From Gallionella straubiae (GTDB taxonomy: Bacteria > Pseudomonadota > Gammaproteobacteria > Burkholderiales > Gallionellaceae), in the NCBI RefSeq assembly GCF_051257895.1, contig NZ_CP194331.1:1488001-1552000 (forward strand): 64,000 bases of DNA, written 5' to 3'. Of the stretch, positions 19,186 through 27,203 are shown piece after piece (the stretch's first letter is position 1; every line of letters starts with the position of its first letter). The notes below the pieces were generated by a model. That model ran no database searches and was not told the origin of the DNA. It worked only from the letters and a program-made list of their open reading frames with translations. The position numbers were made by a program, and so were the translations under genes.

Positions 19186-20388
19186 ATGTTCATGCGTAAT
19201 TTTATTCTCGCTCTCACCACCGTCCTGCTGCTCGCCTCGTGCAAAAGCGTGTCGACCGGGAGCGTCATCACCGTCGCGACCAGCAGCAGCCCGCAGGCGG
19301 CGGCGCGCGCACTGCTCCAGCGCAAGAAGCTCGCCTATATACGCAACCCCGTGCAGATCGCCAACGACCTGAAGGGCGTGCAGCGCGATTTCAAACGGCT
19401 GATGGACATCCTGAGCGGCAACGCTGGCAAGAAGTGGGGCCAGAAGGAAGCTCGCCTGCCCGATCGCACCCACTACGTCAAATACACGCAGGGCTACCTC
19501 TCGCGCGCCATCGTGGACTTCGACCGCGGCGAGATCACCGTCGAGACGCTGGACGAAAAGAATCCCGCGAACAGCCTGAAGGACGCCATCGTCACCACCC
19601 TGCTCACCCCCGATGACCCGCGCGCGGTCGACCTGTTCTCGGACAGCTCGATCAAGCTGACCGGCGAGCGCGATCCCTATCTACTCGGGCTGGTGCTCGA
19701 CGACAACGGCCGCGCCATCGCCACGCCGCAGCAGGCCGATCGCTTTGCCGGAAGTCTGGTCAAGGATGCGCAGAGCCGCAGCGTGAAGACCGACGCGGGC
19801 AGCAAACAGGCCCGGTTCGTGAAGTTCGCCATGGTCAGTAACTTCGCGAACAAGCAGGCAGAAAAATACCGCCCGCTGGTGGAAAAATACGCCAAGACCT
19901 ACGACGTCAGCCCGAGCCTGGTGTTCGCCATCATGCGCACCGAGAGCAACTTCAATCCCTTCGCGGTCAGTTCTGCCCCCGCCTACGGCCTGATGCAGCT
20001 CGTGCCGAGCAGTGGCGGGCGCGACGCCTACAAGCGCGCCAAAGGCGCGAACGAAATGCCGAGCAAGCAGTACCTGTTCAACGCGGAAAACAACATCGAG
20101 CTCGGCGTGGCCTACCTCAACGTGCTGGCCTTCGACGAACTGGACGAAGTGGCCGACCCGGTGTCGCGCGAATACTGCGTCATCTCCGCCTACAACACCG
20201 GCCCCGGCAACGTGCTGCGCGCATTCGGCGGCTCGTCGAAGAACCGCGACGGCGCCCTGGACGAAATCAACCGCATGGCCGCGCCCGCCGTGTACGACCG
20301 ACTGCGCGCGAAGCTCCCCTACGCCGAGACGCGGCAGTATTTGCAGAAGGTGGTGGGATTCAGGAAGCAGTTCATTGCGCTGAACTGA
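19186..20388 (+). CDS. mltC: Lipoprotein lytic murein transglycosylase (MltC-like)
   Basis: About 400 residues with a lipoprotein signal (LALTTVLLLASC, Cys near residue 19), an N-terminal DUF-type domain, and a C-terminal SLT lysozyme-like domain. The catalytic Glu is in VFAIMRTESNFNPFAVS, followed by AYGLMQLVPSSGG and VISAYNTGPGNVLRAF. This is the MltC layout: cleavage of glycan strands with 1,6-anhydro products, from the outer-membrane inner face. The ATGs at 19186 and 19192 are both possible starts. Reading further upstream enters ppc. Confidence 0.88.
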   Translation: MFMRNFILALTTVLLLASCKSVSTGSVITVATSSSPQAAARALLQRKKLAYIRNPVQIANDLKGVQRDFKRLMDILSGNAGKKWGQKEARLPDRTHYVKYTQGYLSRAIVDFDRGEITVETLDEKNPANSLKDAIVTTLLTPDDPRAVDLFSDSSIKLTGERDPYLLGLVLDDNGRAIATPQQADRFAGSLVKDAQSRSVKTDAGSKQARFVKFAMVSNFANKQAEKYRPLVEKYAKTYDVSPSLVFAIMRTESNFNPFAVSSAPAYGLMQLVPSSGGRDAYKRAKGANEMPSKQYLFNAENNIELGVAYLNVLAFDELDEVADPVSREYCVISAYNTGPGNVLRAFGGSSKNRDGALDEINRMAAPAVYDRLRAKLPYAETRQYLQKVVGFRKQFIALN

Positions 20389-20416
20389 GCAGTTCGCAGG
20401 ATGTATGGCCAACAAC

Positions 20417-20644
20417 AATCAAAACCGCCGGGGGTAGCCCGGCAGCTAGTCACTTTCTTTTGTGTCGCCAAAAGAAAGTGACCCAAGAAAAGGCGACCCC
20501 GGTTTGCCGCCCACTTCGTGGGTACCCTGCGTTGCTCGACTGGTCAGGCGGCTGCGGAACTCGCGCTACGCGCTCAGACAGTCCTCGCCGAAATCCCCTG
20601 ACCAGCCTGCGCTACTCGGCGGCGCTCAGGGGAAATGAAAATCT
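20417..20644. repeat. Dispersed intergenic repeat, copy 1
   Basis: About 228 bp that recur in inverted orientation at 22331-22359 plus 23566-23784 and at 60229-60470. It begins with AAAACCGCCGGGGGTAGCCC, contains a perfect hairpin CACTTTCTTTTG/CAAAAGAAAGTG, and ends CGGCGGCGCTCAGGGG. The middle (about 20525-20600) differs from the other copies. No coding frame is conserved among copies, so it is treated as non-coding. Confidence 0.85.
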
Positions 20645-20659
20645 AAAACCCCAAAGGCA

Positions 20660-20691
20660 GATGGGTTTCGCGTTGCTCAACCCATCCTACG
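20660..20691. repeat. GATGGGTT/AACCCATC hairpin repeat
   Basis: GATGGGTT (20660-20667) pairs with AACCCATC (20679-20686) and is followed by CTACG. A similar unit follows repeat copy 3 at 60471-60500. This is a common short proteobacterial intergenic repeat. Confidence 0.6.
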
Positions 20692-20708
20692 TACTGAGTA
20701 TTTCCGAC

Positions 20709-20738
20709 TATACCGAATTATCTAGATAATTCGGTATA
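20709..20738. promoter_or_regulatory. 30-bp perfect palindrome, possible operator
   Basis: Bases 20709-20738 are a perfect inverted repeat with no spacer, centred on TCTAGA. The half-site reads TATACCGAATTATCT. It lies about 220 bp upstream of the two-gene module, at the edge of the AT-rich island. There is no T-run after it, so a terminator is unlikely. It fits a dimeric regulator operator, a recombination or resolution site, or the scar of an element. The 20739-20955 stretch has no gene. It contains a second small palindrome, ATAAAATTTTAT, at 20869-20880. Confidence 0.55.
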
Positions 20739-20955
20739 TTGATTCGGGCGGGATACTCGGATAGGGTGCACGGGTTGCCGAAGACATTCAACCGCGTAAT
20801 GGTTTTCTGTCCAGCCATAGGCAGCACTAAAAAATCACAACAGAATAAAAACATAATTTCACGTAATCATAAAATTTTATCCGCCGCTTTGACGCAATGT
20901 TTTTGCATCAATTGGGGTGGCGCTTTTGGTTAGCGTAAATAAGGGAGAGGTAGGA

Positions 20956-21828
20956 ATGAAGGAAAAAATGAAGGCCCATGCCTTTGGTATTAAAAGGCAT
21001 AACAACAGCGGCGACCTCCAAGATCTCTTAGCACAAATAAAAGACGATCAACTTAGCAAGCGAGTTAGGTCCATCGGATTTTCTGATATGCGAATCGAGG
21101 ACGTTACCCAAAAAAATGGGTTATGGTTTTTCGATTTTGGGAAATTTAGAGAGCAACACGGCCCTGGGAAAGCATCAAAAGCCACACCTGTACAGGGCTT
21201 CTCATTTAAAAATGGTGAAGTTTTTTGCGAAGAAACGGCTTGTTTATATATCCCATCATCCTGTCATTTAATAATTCAATATAACCATCACGGTGCCAGG
21301 GTAGGGAAAATTCAGGAATACCTGAATTATTACGATCCAAATAATACGTATGCATTTGAGTTAGTTCCGAAATACGATGAAGCCATAGAACGAAAGTTTC
21401 GTAATCGGGCGGCCACGAAAAAAATAATTTTTGAAATTGACCCAAGATTTTTGAATCAGGCCGATAGAGTTGCAGGCACCGCTCTTACTCAAGCCTTGGA
21501 TTTAGGAGAGCAATCACAGGGTGAAAAGGTAGAATTAACAATTTCTGCAGGCAGACCAAGGCAAAACTATCTGAGTCAGTTCATCGATAAAACTGCAGAA
21601 ATATTAAAGAAAAAGGCTGGCGAAAATCCAGATGGAATAACAAAACTCAAAGTAGGCATTCTAGAAAATCTTGATAGTCGCATGGAGGTTCTCGATCTCA
21701 TAGCCCAAAGACTAGTGCACGAATTTGAAGATATCCCGCTGGGGCCTGATCTACGTTTCCCCAAGGCTGAACGTTACAAGGCCTTGGAGCGAGCGTACAA
21801 CAGCTGGAAAAATGTTCTAAAGAAATGA
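20956..21828 (+). CDS. Soluble hypothetical protein, first gene of a two-gene module
   Basis: A 290-residue cytosolic protein, AT-rich compared with its surroundings. The start ATG follows GGAGAGGTAGG. Visible blocks: GFSDMRIEDVTQKNGLWFFDF, a Glu/Cys-rich EVFCEETACLYIPS followed by LIIQYNHHGARVGKIQEYL, then a basic IERKFRNRAATKKIIFEI and a helical C-terminus. It overlaps the next membrane gene by 4 bases (ATGA). I do not securely recognise the family. Uncharacterised phage-defence-associated families have a similar layout, but that is only an impression. Confidence 0.7.
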   Translation: MKEKMKAHAFGIKRHNNSGDLQDLLAQIKDDQLSKRVRSIGFSDMRIEDVTQKNGLWFFDFGKFREQHGPGKASKATPVQGFSFKNGEVFCEETACLYIPSSCHLIIQYNHHGARVGKIQEYLNYYDPNNTYAFELVPKYDEAIERKFRNRAATKKIIFEIDPRFLNQADRVAGTALTQALDLGEQSQGEKVELTISAGRPRQNYLSQFIDKTAEILKKKAGENPDGITKLKVGILENLDSRMEVLDLIAQRLVHEFEDIPLGPDLRFPKAERYKALERAYNSWKNVLKK

Positions 21829-22244
21829 AATCTATATACCTAGAAAGGATTGCTCCATACATTCTTGCCATTGCGGGCGCACTTCTCTGGTGGAAGTTTC
21901 AGTTGGTATTACCTGCGGGTGACGGAATTCTTGGCTCCTCCCTTACCTTGGGTGCCATTCTCACGGGTTTTTTAGCCACAGCCAAAGCTATAGTGATGTC
22001 GTTAGATTCCCCAATAATGCACAGAATTCGTAACACCACATATGTAAACGATTTGGTGTCATACCTTAGCCAAGCAATCTGGCTGAGTTTCGGTTTTTGT
22101 ATAGTTTCTATTGTTGGTTTCTTTTTAGCTACGAATAGCTTGTGGTATGGCTTGACGTGGATTGTATTTGGTTTAGCTAGTGCAGGAGCCTTCATCAGGG
22201 TAACAAATATCATGCTTAAGATAATTAAGCATCCGCCCCAATAA
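21825..22244 (+). CDS. Small four-helix membrane protein, second gene of module
   Basis: A 139-residue protein with four hydrophobic segments, about residues 9-28 (IAPYILAIAGALLWWKFQLV), 36-57, 82-104 and 108-128, and a basic tail (IMLKIIKHPPQ). Translation is coupled to the preceding soluble protein, so the two products probably work together. A soluble sensor with a small multi-pass membrane partner is a recurring abortive-infection design. That role is inferred from architecture and context only. A strong terminator follows at 22291. Confidence 0.7.
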   Translation: MKSIYLERIAPYILAIAGALLWWKFQLVLPAGDGILGSSLTLGAILTGFLATAKAIVMSLDSPIMHRIRNTTYVNDLVSYLSQAIWLSFGFCIVSIVGFFLATNSLWYGLTWIVFGLASAGAFIRVTNIMLKIIKHPPQ

Positions 22245-22290
22245 TTTGGAAAAATTTGAAGGGGGTTAGCTCAGCATCACATTTGATTTC

Positions 22291-22334
22291 AAGGCATGGT
22301 GCGCGCAGCCCACCATGCCTTTGTTTTTTGTTTT
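22291..22334 (+). terminator. Rho-independent terminator of the two-gene module
   Basis: AAGGCATGGTG (22291-22301) pairs perfectly with CACCATGCCTT (22311-22321) around a 9-base loop, followed by TTGTTTTTTGTTTT. It lies 46 bases after the membrane gene and immediately before the left fragment of dispersed-repeat copy 2. Confidence 0.85.
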
Positions 22335-22357
22335 CCATCCCCTGTGCGCCGCCGAGT

Positions 22358-23567
22358 AGATACCGTCTTCCTCGTCAACTGATTTTTGCATAGTCATGGC
22401 GATAGGGTTGACGGGTTTTGAGGACGCCGTAGCACAGATGCACCAGTTTGCGCATAGCGGCGCCGAGCGCGGACATCTTGGATTTACCTCTGGCGAGCAG
22501 GCGTTCGTAGATTGCTTTGACGTGTGGGTTGCAACGTATTGCCACGACAGCCGCCATGTACAGCACAGCGCGTATTCTGGCAGGTCCCGCCTTGGAGAGT
22601 CTCGATCGCCCCAATATCGAACTTCCCGACTGCCGTTCTATGGGAACCAGGCCAAGATAGGCCGCAAGCTGTTCGGCTGAGCCGAAGTTATGGCTGTGCA
22701 TGACCGCCAGCAGATTGTTTCCAACCTGCGGCCCCACCGCAGGGATGCTCTGGAGCAGTGACAGGTCTTTCTTGAGTCCCGGATGATGATCGATATGTTG
22801 ATCAATGTCCTGCTGCAATTGCGCGAGTTGCCCGGACAGGAATGCAATGCTGTCGGAGATGGATTGCTGTATCAGTGCTGGAGTGTCCGTGGCATCGGCT
22901 TTCTCCCGCCGGTTGCGCTCGCGTTGCAGGTCTTGGGCAATGGCATCGCGCCGCGTAATCAGCGCCTGCAATATCCGCGCCTCTGGCGCAGGCGGCACCC
23001 AAGCTGCAGGCTTGAGCAAGGCGCCATAGCGAGCCAAGACAAAGCTATCTACCCCGTCCGTCTTGGTGCGCACCGCCAGCCCACGCCCGAAGTCCTTGAC
23101 CTGCGCCGGATTGACAATGGAAACCGCTACACCCGCATCAGCCAGCGCCAGCGCGGCCTGCTCGTGGTAAACCCCCGTTCCTTCCATGACCACATGCAAC
23201 TCTGCTAGGGAAACGTGTTGCTTTACGACCCAAGCCAGCAAATCAGCAATGCCGGACTTGCTGTTACTGATCACCTTGGCCTTGCGCTTGCCAATGGCAT
23301 CATCCAGCAACAGGCAACAATCCAGCTTGGCCTTGGCGACATCCATACCGAGATAAAACATGATGACCTCCGTTACAATGGTGCCAACTTCGCCCACTTG
23401 CCTTGTGCATTCAGGGTTTGCCCCTTGGCTACCGTTCAGTGTCTTTGCTGGCGATGTGGTGAAGCAGAGGGCTTAATCTACTCGACAAGGTCAGGCCTTA
23501 GCGCAGACTTCAAGCTGCCTCTGCTTCGGGTGGTGGTAGCTAACCACCACAATGGGGAAGATACAAG
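22358..23567 (-). mobile_element. IS110-family insertion sequence inside dispersed repeat copy 2
   Basis: The left flank ends GCCGCCGAGTAG (22359) and the right flank resumes CACAGGCTGGTCAGGGG (23568). In copies 1 and 3 these two strings are contiguous (GAGTAGCGCAGGCTGG in the inverse of copy 1). An AG, that is CT on the transposase strand, is present at both junctions (22358-22359 and 23566-23567). This matches the CT core dinucleotide known for some IS110 elements. There are no terminal inverted repeats, as expected for the family. About 200 bases upstream of the transposase (23362-23565) are non-coding and are the place where IS110 elements encode their bridge RNA. Confidence 0.8.
22375..23361 (-). 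CDS. IS110-family transposase (DEDD recombinase)
   Basis: A 328-residue transposase. The N-terminal RuvC-like DEDD domain starts MFYLGMDVAKAKLD (first Asp), then VVMEGTGVYHE (Glu), then TKTDGVDSFVLARYG (Asp pair). A coiled-coil linker follows (residues about 125-185). The C-terminal Transposase_20 domain has IPAVGPQVGNNLLA and the Ser-containing ERQSGSSILGRSRLSKAG. The length is normal for the family, the frame is intact, and the start is the ATG at 23361 rather than an upstream GTG. It is likely functional. Confidence 0.93.
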   Translation of the reverse strand: MFYLGMDVAKAKLDCCLLLDDAIGKRKAKVISNSKSGIADLLAWVVKQHVSLAELHVVMEGTGVYHEQAALALADAGVAVSIVNPAQVKDFGRGLAVRTKTDGVDSFVLARYGALLKPAAWVPPAPEARILQALITRRDAIAQDLQRERNRREKADATDTPALIQQSISDSIAFLSGQLAQLQQDIDQHIDHHPGLKKDLSLLQSIPAVGPQVGNNLLAVMHSHNFGSAEQLAAYLGLVPIERQSGSSILGRSRLSKAGPARIRAVLYMAAVVAIRCNPHVKAIYERLLARGKSKMSALGAAMRKLVHLCYGVLKTRQPYRHDYAKIS

Positions 23568-23784
23568 CACAGGCTGGTCAGGGGTAGTCCGACGAATATG
23601 TTTGAGCACGTGGCCGCGTAGCGGATCGTGCGAGTTTATGAGGAGGCCTGACCTGCCGAGCACACGAGGGAACCCACGAAGTGGGTGGCAAACTGGGGTC
23701 GCCTTCTTTTTGGTTACTTTTTCTTGGCGACGCAAGAAAAAGTGACTAGCTGCCGGGCTACCCCCGGCGGTTTTGGGTTTGATT
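23566..23784. repeat. Dispersed intergenic repeat, copy 2 (right part)
   Basis: This is the portion of copy 2 on the far side of the IS110 element. The left portion is 22331-22359. It shares with copy 3 the stretch GTAGTCCGACGAATATGTTT and the stretch up to GGAGGCCTGACC, and with copies 1 and 3 the terminal AGTGACTAGCTGCCGGGCTA. Together with the IS it fills the gap between the transposase and the response-regulator gene. Confidence 0.85.
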
Positions 23785-23786
23785 GT

Positions 23787-23816
23787 CTGGATTCCGGCCT
23801 GCGCCGGAATGACGGT
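23787..23816. repeat. Short ubiquitous hairpin repeat (ATTCCGGC/GCCGGAAT)
   Basis: The unit TCTGGATTCCGGCCTGCGCC then GGAATGACGG folds as ATTCCGGC-CTGC-GCCGGAAT. In translation it gives the VIPAQAGIQ peptide often seen in spurious bacterial ORFs. It is non-coding here. Confidence 0.75.
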
Positions 23817-23859
23817 TGCCCTTCGATGCCTCAGGGCGAACGGCTGATTCACGACAACC

Positions 23860-24660
23860 TCAACTAAACTCCTTCACGATATGCTGCTGCCTCCGGCTGA
23901 TCGCCAGCAACTCCTCCAGCCCTTTCAGCTTCACCATCCACCCGCTCCCCTCACCTTCCTCGCTGCCCTTCTCGAAGCCCGCTATCGCCTCCTTTGCCAC
24001 CAGGCAGTTGCGGTGCACGCGCACGAAGCGCGTGGCGAATTCCTTCTCCAGCGCGGAGAGCGATTCTTCGAGCAGGTATTCGTGCTCGGCGGTGCGCACG
24101 GTGACGTACTTCAGCTCGGCGCGCAGGAACAGCACCTGCTCGATGGGCACGAGGTGGATCTTGCCGCGCTCGTGGATGGATAGGAATTTGCGCGGCTCGG
24201 GGAGCAGGTCGCGCAGCACCTCGGTCTGCACCGGCACGACTTCGCGCGCGCGGGTGAGCGATTCAAACAGCCGCTTCAGTCGGATCGGCTTGAGCAGATA
24301 GTCGATGGCATGCACCTCGAAGGCCTTGATCGCGTAGGTGTCGTAAGCGGTGGTGAAGATGATGACGGGCGGCCACTTCGCCACGCCCCCTTCGGCTGTG
24401 CCCAGGATAGGCCTGGGCATCTTCTGGATATGCTGCGCAAGCTCGATGCCGTCCATCTGCGGCATGCGGATGTCCAGCAGCACCACGTCGACGGGCACCT
24501 CCATCAGCAGGTCCAGCGCCTCCTGGCCGTTGCCCGCCTCGCCCACCACCTCCAGCGCCAGCTGGTCGCTGCAATCGTGCAGCAGGTCGCGCAGGCGGCT
24601 GCGCGCGGGCGGCTCGTCGTCCACGATGAGGATGCGCAGGGGCAGTTCGACGGTGCTCAT
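23860..24660 (-). CDS. algR: LytTR-family response regulator (AlgR-like)
   Basis: A 266-residue regulator. The receiver domain has the acidic pair in LRILIVDDEPPARSRL and the phospho-acceptor Asp in VDVVLLDIRMPQMDG, then FTTAYDTYAIKAFE and the Lys in DYLLKPIRLKRL. The C-terminal LytTR DNA-binding domain has FLRAELKYVTVRT and TRFVRVHRNCLVA. There is a short insertion in the receiver (LGTAEGGVAKWPP). It overlaps the kinase gene by 4 bases. In pseudomonads and many betaproteobacteria this pair lies between argH and hemC. Confidence 0.87.
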   Translation of the reverse strand: MSTVELPLRILIVDDEPPARSRLRDLLHDCSDQLALEVVGEAGNGQEALDLLMEVPVDVVLLDIRMPQMDGIELAQHIQKMPRPILGTAEGGVAKWPPVIIFTTAYDTYAIKAFEVHAIDYLLKPIRLKRLFESLTRAREVVPVQTEVLRDLLPEPRKFLSIHERGKIHLVPIEQVLFLRAELKYVTVRTAEHEYLLEESLSALEKEFATRFVRVHRNCLVAKEAIAGFEKGSEEGEGSGWMVKLKGLEELLAISRRQQHIVKEFS

Positions 24661-25700
24661 AGGGTTTGCTCCTTCATGTACGGCAATGTGATTTCGACGC
24701 GGTAGAAGTCCGCGCCGTTCTCGACCTTGTAGCGCGCCTCGACGTCGAACAGCAGGGCGAGGCGCTCGCGGATGTTCTGCAGCGCCATCTTGTTGCCGGA
24801 ATGCGGCGCGGCCTCGCGCGCCGTGCAGGGATTCTCCACCCCGATCCGCAACTCGTCGCCGCTGCGGTACAGCGCGACGGTGATGCTGCCGCCCTGCGGC
24901 AACGGCTCGATGCCGTGGTACACGGCGTTTTCCAGCAGCGGCTGCAGCAGCAGCGGCGGAATCAGCGCATCGTCCGGCACGTCCCGGATTTGCCAATCCA
25001 CGCGCAGCCGTTCGCCCATGCGCAATTGCTCCAGGGCGATGTATCGCCTGCCCAGCTCGATCTCCTGGCGCAACGGCACGAAGTCCTGCGCCTCCGCCAT
25101 CGCCATGCGGAACAGGTCGGACATATCCTCCAGCGCGGCCTCGGCCTGTTTTGGCTGGGCGCGCACGATGCTGAGCACGGCGTTGATGGTGTTGAACAGG
25201 AAGTGCGGCCGGATGCGCGCACGCAACACCTGCAGGCGCGCCTCGTGCAGGGCGCGCGACAGCACCTGGCTGCGCCAGCGGAAATACACCAGCAGGATGC
25301 CGCACACCAGCACGCTGAGCAACAGGTAGCGCACCGCGTCAAACCAGCCGCCGTCGCGCTCCAGCGGGCGATACAGATCGCCGCCGAAATAATAGGTGGC
25401 CAGCGTCACCACCGCCGCGAGAGCGCTCACCGCCAGTGCGCCGCGCCAATAGGCAAGCCGGGCCAGCCACGGCTGCGCCGCCCACAGCAGCAACAGGCAG
25501 GAGAGCAGCACCGGCGTGAGCAGTGTGGCGATCTGCATCATGCGCGACATCACGTCCGCCCATCCATACGCCTGCAGCAGCGCCTGCAGCAGTGCCAGGC
25601 CGTTGCTGATCAGCAGGATGCGCAAGGTCACGCCGAGGTTGCGAAAGTTGGGCAACGCGTCGGGCAGGGTGTTTTGTTTTATACTGCGCGCCTTATTCAT
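24657..25700 (-). CDS. algZ: LytS/AlgZ-type sensor histidine kinase
   Basis: A 347-residue inner-membrane kinase. Four predicted membrane helices lie within residues about 25-145 (LRILLISNGLALLQALLQ, LTPVLLSCLLLLWAA, ALAVSALAAVVTLA, YLLLSVLVCGILLVYF). The His_kinase domain has the phospho-acceptor His in RARIRPHFLFNTINAVLS, and the ATPase N-box is PLLLQPLLENAVYHGIEPL. It should phosphorylate the adjacent LytTR regulator. It is divergent from argH with only 43 bases between the start codons. Confidence 0.87.
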   Translation of the reverse strand: MNKARSIKQNTLPDALPNFRNLGVTLRILLISNGLALLQALLQAYGWADVMSRMMQIATLLTPVLLSCLLLLWAAQPWLARLAYWRGALAVSALAAVVTLATYYFGGDLYRPLERDGGWFDAVRYLLLSVLVCGILLVYFRWRSQVLSRALHEARLQVLRARIRPHFLFNTINAVLSIVRAQPKQAEAALEDMSDLFRMAMAEAQDFVPLRQEIELGRRYIALEQLRMGERLRVDWQIRDVPDDALIPPLLLQPLLENAVYHGIEPLPQGGSITVALYRSGDELRIGVENPCTAREAAPHSGNKMALQNIRERLALLFDVEARYKVENGADFYRVEITLPYMKEQTL

Positions 25701-25743
25701 GGCGGGAAATCTTACCGTTTTTCGGGGACAAGTGGGGGCGGCA

Positions 25744-27129
25744 ATGCAAGATAAAGATACCTGGTCGGGGCGATTCTCGGAGCCGGTGGCGGAACTGGTG
25801 AAGCGCTACACCGCATCGGTGGACTTCGACCACAAGCTGGCCATGTTCGACATCCAGGGTTCGCGCGCGCATGCGCAGATGCTGGCCGCCTGCGGCATCA
25901 TCGGCGCGCAGGACCTGGACGACATCCGGCGCGGCCTCGCGCAGATCGAGAACGAGATCATCGTCGGCGATTTCGCCTGGTCGCTCGACCTGGAAGACGT
26001 GCACCTCAACATCGAGAAGCGCCTCACGATGCTGGTCGGCGATGCCGGCAAGCGCCTGCACACCGGGCGCTCGCGCAACGACCAGGTAGCAACCGACGTG
26101 CGCCTCTACCTGCGCAGTGCGATCGACGACCTGCTGCACCTCATCAAGGCGCTGCAGACCGCACTGCTCGACCTCGCGCAGCACCACACGCATACGATCA
26201 TGCCCGGCTTCACCCACTTGCAGGTCGCGCAGCCGGTCAGCTTCGCGCATCACCTGATGGCGTATTTCGAGATGCTCAAACGCGATGCGGAACGCCTGCA
26301 GGATGCGCGCCGCCGCGTGAACCGCCTGCCGCTTGGCGCGGCGGCGCTGGCCGGCACCAGCTACCCGATCAAGCGCGAGATGGTGGCTGAATTGCTGGGC
26401 TTCGAAGGCGTCTGCGAAAATTCGCTGGATGCGGTTTCGGATCGCGACTTCGCGATCGAATTCACCGCCTGTGCCGCACTGATCATGACGCATTTGTCGC
26501 GTTTCTCCGAGGAACTGATCCTGTGGATGAGCCCGCGCTTCGGCTTCATCGACATCGCCGACCGCTTCTGTACCGGATCAAGCATCATGCCGCAGAAGAA
26601 AAACCCCGACGTGCCGGAACTGGTGCGCGGCAAGACCGGGCGCGTGAACGGCCACTTGGTCGCGCTGCTCACGCTGATGAAGGGCCAGCCGCTGGCCTAC
26701 AACAAGGACAACCAGGAAGACAAGGAGCCGCTGTTCGACACCGTGGAGACGCTGACGCAGACGCTGCGTATCTACGCCGACATGATAGGTGGCATCAAGG
26801 TCAAGCCGGAGGCCATGCGCAGCGCAGCCTTGCAGGGCTATGCCACCGCGACCGACTTGGCCGATTACCTGGTGAAGAAGGGGCTGCCGTTCCGCGATGC
26901 GCATGAGGCGGTGGCACTCGCGGTGCGCTACGCCGAACAGAAAGGCTGCGACCTCACCGACATCGGTCTTGCCGACTTGCAGCAATTCTCCGCACTCATC
27001 GATCAAGACGTGTACCAGGTGCTGTCGCTGGAAGGCTCGCTCGCCAGCCGCGACCACACCGGCGGCACCGCACCGAAACAGGTCGAAGCCGCCATCGCAC
27101 GAGCCCGCGCAAATCTCGCTAAATCCTAG
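25744..27129 (+). CDS. argH: Argininosuccinate lyase
   Basis: A 461-residue enzyme that splits argininosuccinate into arginine and fumarate. The start WSGRFSEPVAELVKRYTASV, the LEDVHLNIE and TGRSRNDQVATD segments, the catalytic TFTHLQ-type motif (PGFTHLQVAQPVSF) and the fumarase-superfamily signature GSSIMPQKKNPDVPE are all present. The ATG at 25744 is chosen as the start of conserved sequence. Confidence 0.97.
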   Translation: MQDKDTWSGRFSEPVAELVKRYTASVDFDHKLAMFDIQGSRAHAQMLAACGIIGAQDLDDIRRGLAQIENEIIVGDFAWSLDLEDVHLNIEKRLTMLVGDAGKRLHTGRSRNDQVATDVRLYLRSAIDDLLHLIKALQTALLDLAQHHTHTIMPGFTHLQVAQPVSFAHHLMAYFEMLKRDAERLQDARRRVNRLPLGAAALAGTSYPIKREMVAELLGFEGVCENSLDAVSDRDFAIEFTACAALIMTHLSRFSEELILWMSPRFGFIDIADRFCTGSSIMPQKKNPDVPELVRGKTGRVNGHLVALLTLMKGQPLAYNKDNQEDKEPLFDTVETLTQTLRIYADMIGGIKVKPEAMRSAALQGYATATDLADYLVKKGLPFRDAHEAVALAVRYAEQKGCDLTDIGLADLQQFSALIDQDVYQVLSLEGSLASRDHTGGTAPKQVEAAIARARANLAKS

Positions 27130-27133
27130 GCAA

Positions 27134-27158
27134 AAAAATGGGCGACCAGGGGTCGCCC
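27134..27158 (-). terminator. Intrinsic terminator reading leftward
   Basis: GGGCGACC (27140-27147) pairs with GGTCGCCC (27151-27158). On the minus strand the hairpin is followed by ATTTTTTTG, a strong T-run. On the plus strand there is only AAATAGG. It therefore stops leftward transcription, toward the argH 3' end, although no annotated minus-strand gene ends here. It may mark a small RNA on the minus strand. Confidence 0.6.
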
Positions 27159-27173
27159 AAATAGGAGGAGAGT

Positions 27174-27203
27174 ATGAAAAGTAGAGTTGTTACCAACATC
27201 TAA
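27174..27203 (+). CDS. Nine-codon micro-ORF with strong ribosome site
   Basis: ATG at 27174 follows AGGAGGAG by 3 bases and encodes MKSRVVTNI then TAA. It may be a leader peptide or a gene remnant. No larger frame follows in the 230 bases before grxD. The region 27204-27378 is AT-rich, with TCGG-led motifs at 27273, 27287 and 27299 (two of them TCGGCCTAGT). I cannot assign it a function. Confidence 0.3.
   Translation: MKSRVVTNI

Noticed and set aside
20956..22244. Direct assignment of the two-gene module to the Kiwa defence system
   Set aside because: The architecture is similar (membrane protein plus soluble partner), but the gene order is reversed and I could not identify Kiwa-specific motifs in either protein.
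23478..23852. Minus-strand ORF containing VIPAQAGIQ
   Set aside because: It is the translation of intergenic repeats, a well-known spurious peptide, and overlaps dispersed-repeat copy 2.
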